Assembly: GCA_043196285.1 (NCBI GenBank)
Contig: JBBYJL010000072.1
Location: forward strand, 1-5,627
Reading direction: 5' to 3'
Length of the DNA: 5,627 bases
Origin: JAKAFX01 sp043196285
GTDB taxonomy: Archaea; Thermoplasmatota; Thermoplasmata; Thermoplasmatales; Thermoplasmataceae
Part shown: positions 5,207-5,627 of the stretch, in pieces
Numbering within the stretch: position 1 is the first letter of the stretch
Layout: each line of letters starts with the position of its first letter
The notes under the pieces: generated by a model
Database searches by the model: none
What the model was told of the DNA's origin: nothing
What the model saw: the letters and a program-made list of their open reading frames with translations, nothing else
Position numbers and translations under genes: made by a program

Positions 5207-5518
5207 ATGCCTATTGTAAAAAAAACAAAGACTTAGAGGAAAAGCAGTTACTACAAACTTGTTGACGAGAAACGGGTGAAGGGAAAGGTTGTGCAGAAGT
5301 ATTTTGGATATCTCTGAAAATCGCCCAATGGAAAGAATGGGGTTGATCCACATGAGTTATTGAAGTATGTGGATCTGTTAATAAAGAAGAAGATAAGCCA
5401 GGAGCAGACCTAGGATATTCTGAAAAAGATCGCGATAGAGTATGATGCACGGCCCATAACGAAGGTCATAATTGAAAATGATATGAAGCTTGAGAAGGTT
5501 TTCCTCAAACTGAAATGA
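5207..5518 (+). pseudogene. Decayed first gene of a probable two-gene insertion element
   Basis: From ATG 5207 one plus-strand frame reads coherently for 103 codons to a TGA at 5516-5518, but it contains three internal stops: TAG at codon 10 (5234), TGA at codon 37 (5315) and TAG at codon 69 (5411). Between them the protein sense is clear: SSYYKLVDEKRVKGKVVQKY then FGYL, next PNGKNGVDPHELLKYVDLL, then DILKKIAIEYDARPITKVI and NDMKLEKVFLKLK. The N-terminal pattern Y-x-L-V-x-x-x-R-x-x-G-K-V-V-Q-K-x-x-x-Y-L resembles the start of many archaeal transposase-associated proteins. In that pattern a Gly normally follows YL, so the TGA is plausibly a mutated GGA. No frameshift is needed. The next frame overlaps it by ATGA, as in a translationally coupled pair. 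The element family is not fixed; two-gene archaeal families such as ISA1214 are one possibility. Confidence 0.65.
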
Positions 5519-5627
5519 TCCCCAGGATTGTATTCCGTCCATCATTCAGTGCATGCCCTGAATGCTGGTCAAGACTTATGCTATACAGGACGAAGAAGAG
5601 GCATGTTATCTCAACAGATTGTGATTT
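5515..5627 (+). CDS. Zinc-ribbon protein start, probable transposase (partial)
   Basis: An open frame begins with ATG 5515, overlapping the stop of the preceding frame by ATGA, and runs 37 codons off the right edge. It encodes FSACPECWSRLMLYRTKKRH (11-30), followed by VISTDCD: a CPxC pair (C14, C17) and a later Cys (C36), as in N-terminal zinc ribbons of transposases. The second cysteine pair would lie beyond C36, outside the window. Visible sequence has no stop, so it may be intact, but the upstream partner gene is broken. The transposase assignment rests on the ribbon, the overlap and the decayed neighbour; the catalytic region is not visible. Confidence 0.5.
   Translation, partial: MIPRIVFRPSFSACPECWSRLMLYRTKKRHVISTDCD

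Noticed and set aside
5087..5450. Two minus-strand open frames (5087-5353 and 5211-5450)
   Set aside because: They overlap the decayed plus-strand frame, which alone gives coherent protein sequence; the minus translations look like noise.
5207..5518. Pyrrolysine or other programmed stop-codon recoding
   Set aside because: Both TAG and TGA occur, no recoding hairpin is evident, and mobile-element decay explains the stops more simply. Kept only as a low-probability alternative.
1..5627. CRISPR array, tRNA, rRNA or toxin-antitoxin pair
   Set aside because: No regularly spaced repeats, no cloverleaf-like segments and no recognisable toxin or antitoxin pair were seen on either strand by eye.

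Overview
The window looks like chromosomal DNA from an archaeon, most likely a member of the Thermoplasmatales (Ferroplasma/Cuniculiplasma-like); this is inferred, not proven. Supporting signs are TATA-like boxes about 25 bases ahead of start codons with no leader (leaderless transcripts), strong preference for AGA/AGG arginine codons, a stand-alone Lrp/AsnC ligand-binding domain, and compact genes with GTG/TTG starts.

Layout. The left edge (1-192) carries, on the minus strand, an N-terminally truncated piece of a TnpB (IS200/IS605-type) nuclease running off the window. Next comes a 118-residue membrane protein (minus, 210-566) with different arginine codon use, probably an acquired gene. A divergent gap leads to a RimJ/RimL-like GNAT acetyltransferase (plus, 668-1210), whose stop codon abuts the stop of a stand-alone Lrp/AsnC-type RAM domain protein (minus, 1211-1444). 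A complete thiolase (minus, 1573-2736) is divergently paired with a LysE-family exporter (plus, 2784-3362); one T/A-rich block in the 47-base gap can serve as TATA element for both. A minus-strand run follows: a 96-residue two-helix membrane protein (4766-5056), an NAD(P)H-dependent FMN reductase (4171-4734) and a HEAT/ALK-like helical repeat protein (3469-4143), with gaps of 31 and 27 bases.

The right end (about 5100-5627) is mobile-element debris: a 103-codon reading frame broken by three in-frame stops but no frameshift, followed with an ATGA overlap by the start of a zinc-ribbon protein that looks like the second gene of a two-gene insertion element and runs off the window.

Functionally the core is ordinary metabolism and transport: acyl-CoA thiolysis or condensation, small-molecule (possibly amino acid) export, amino-acid-type sensing, N-acetylation and flavin-dependent reduction. 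The mobile remnants on both flanks suggest an accessory island edge. I see no CRISPR array, tRNA or rRNA gene, and no convincing undescribed defence or regulatory system. The most unusual items are the nonsense-riddled but frame-intact ORF at the right end, the HEAT/ALK-like protein beside the flavin reductase, and the foreign-looking membrane gene beside the TnpB fragment.
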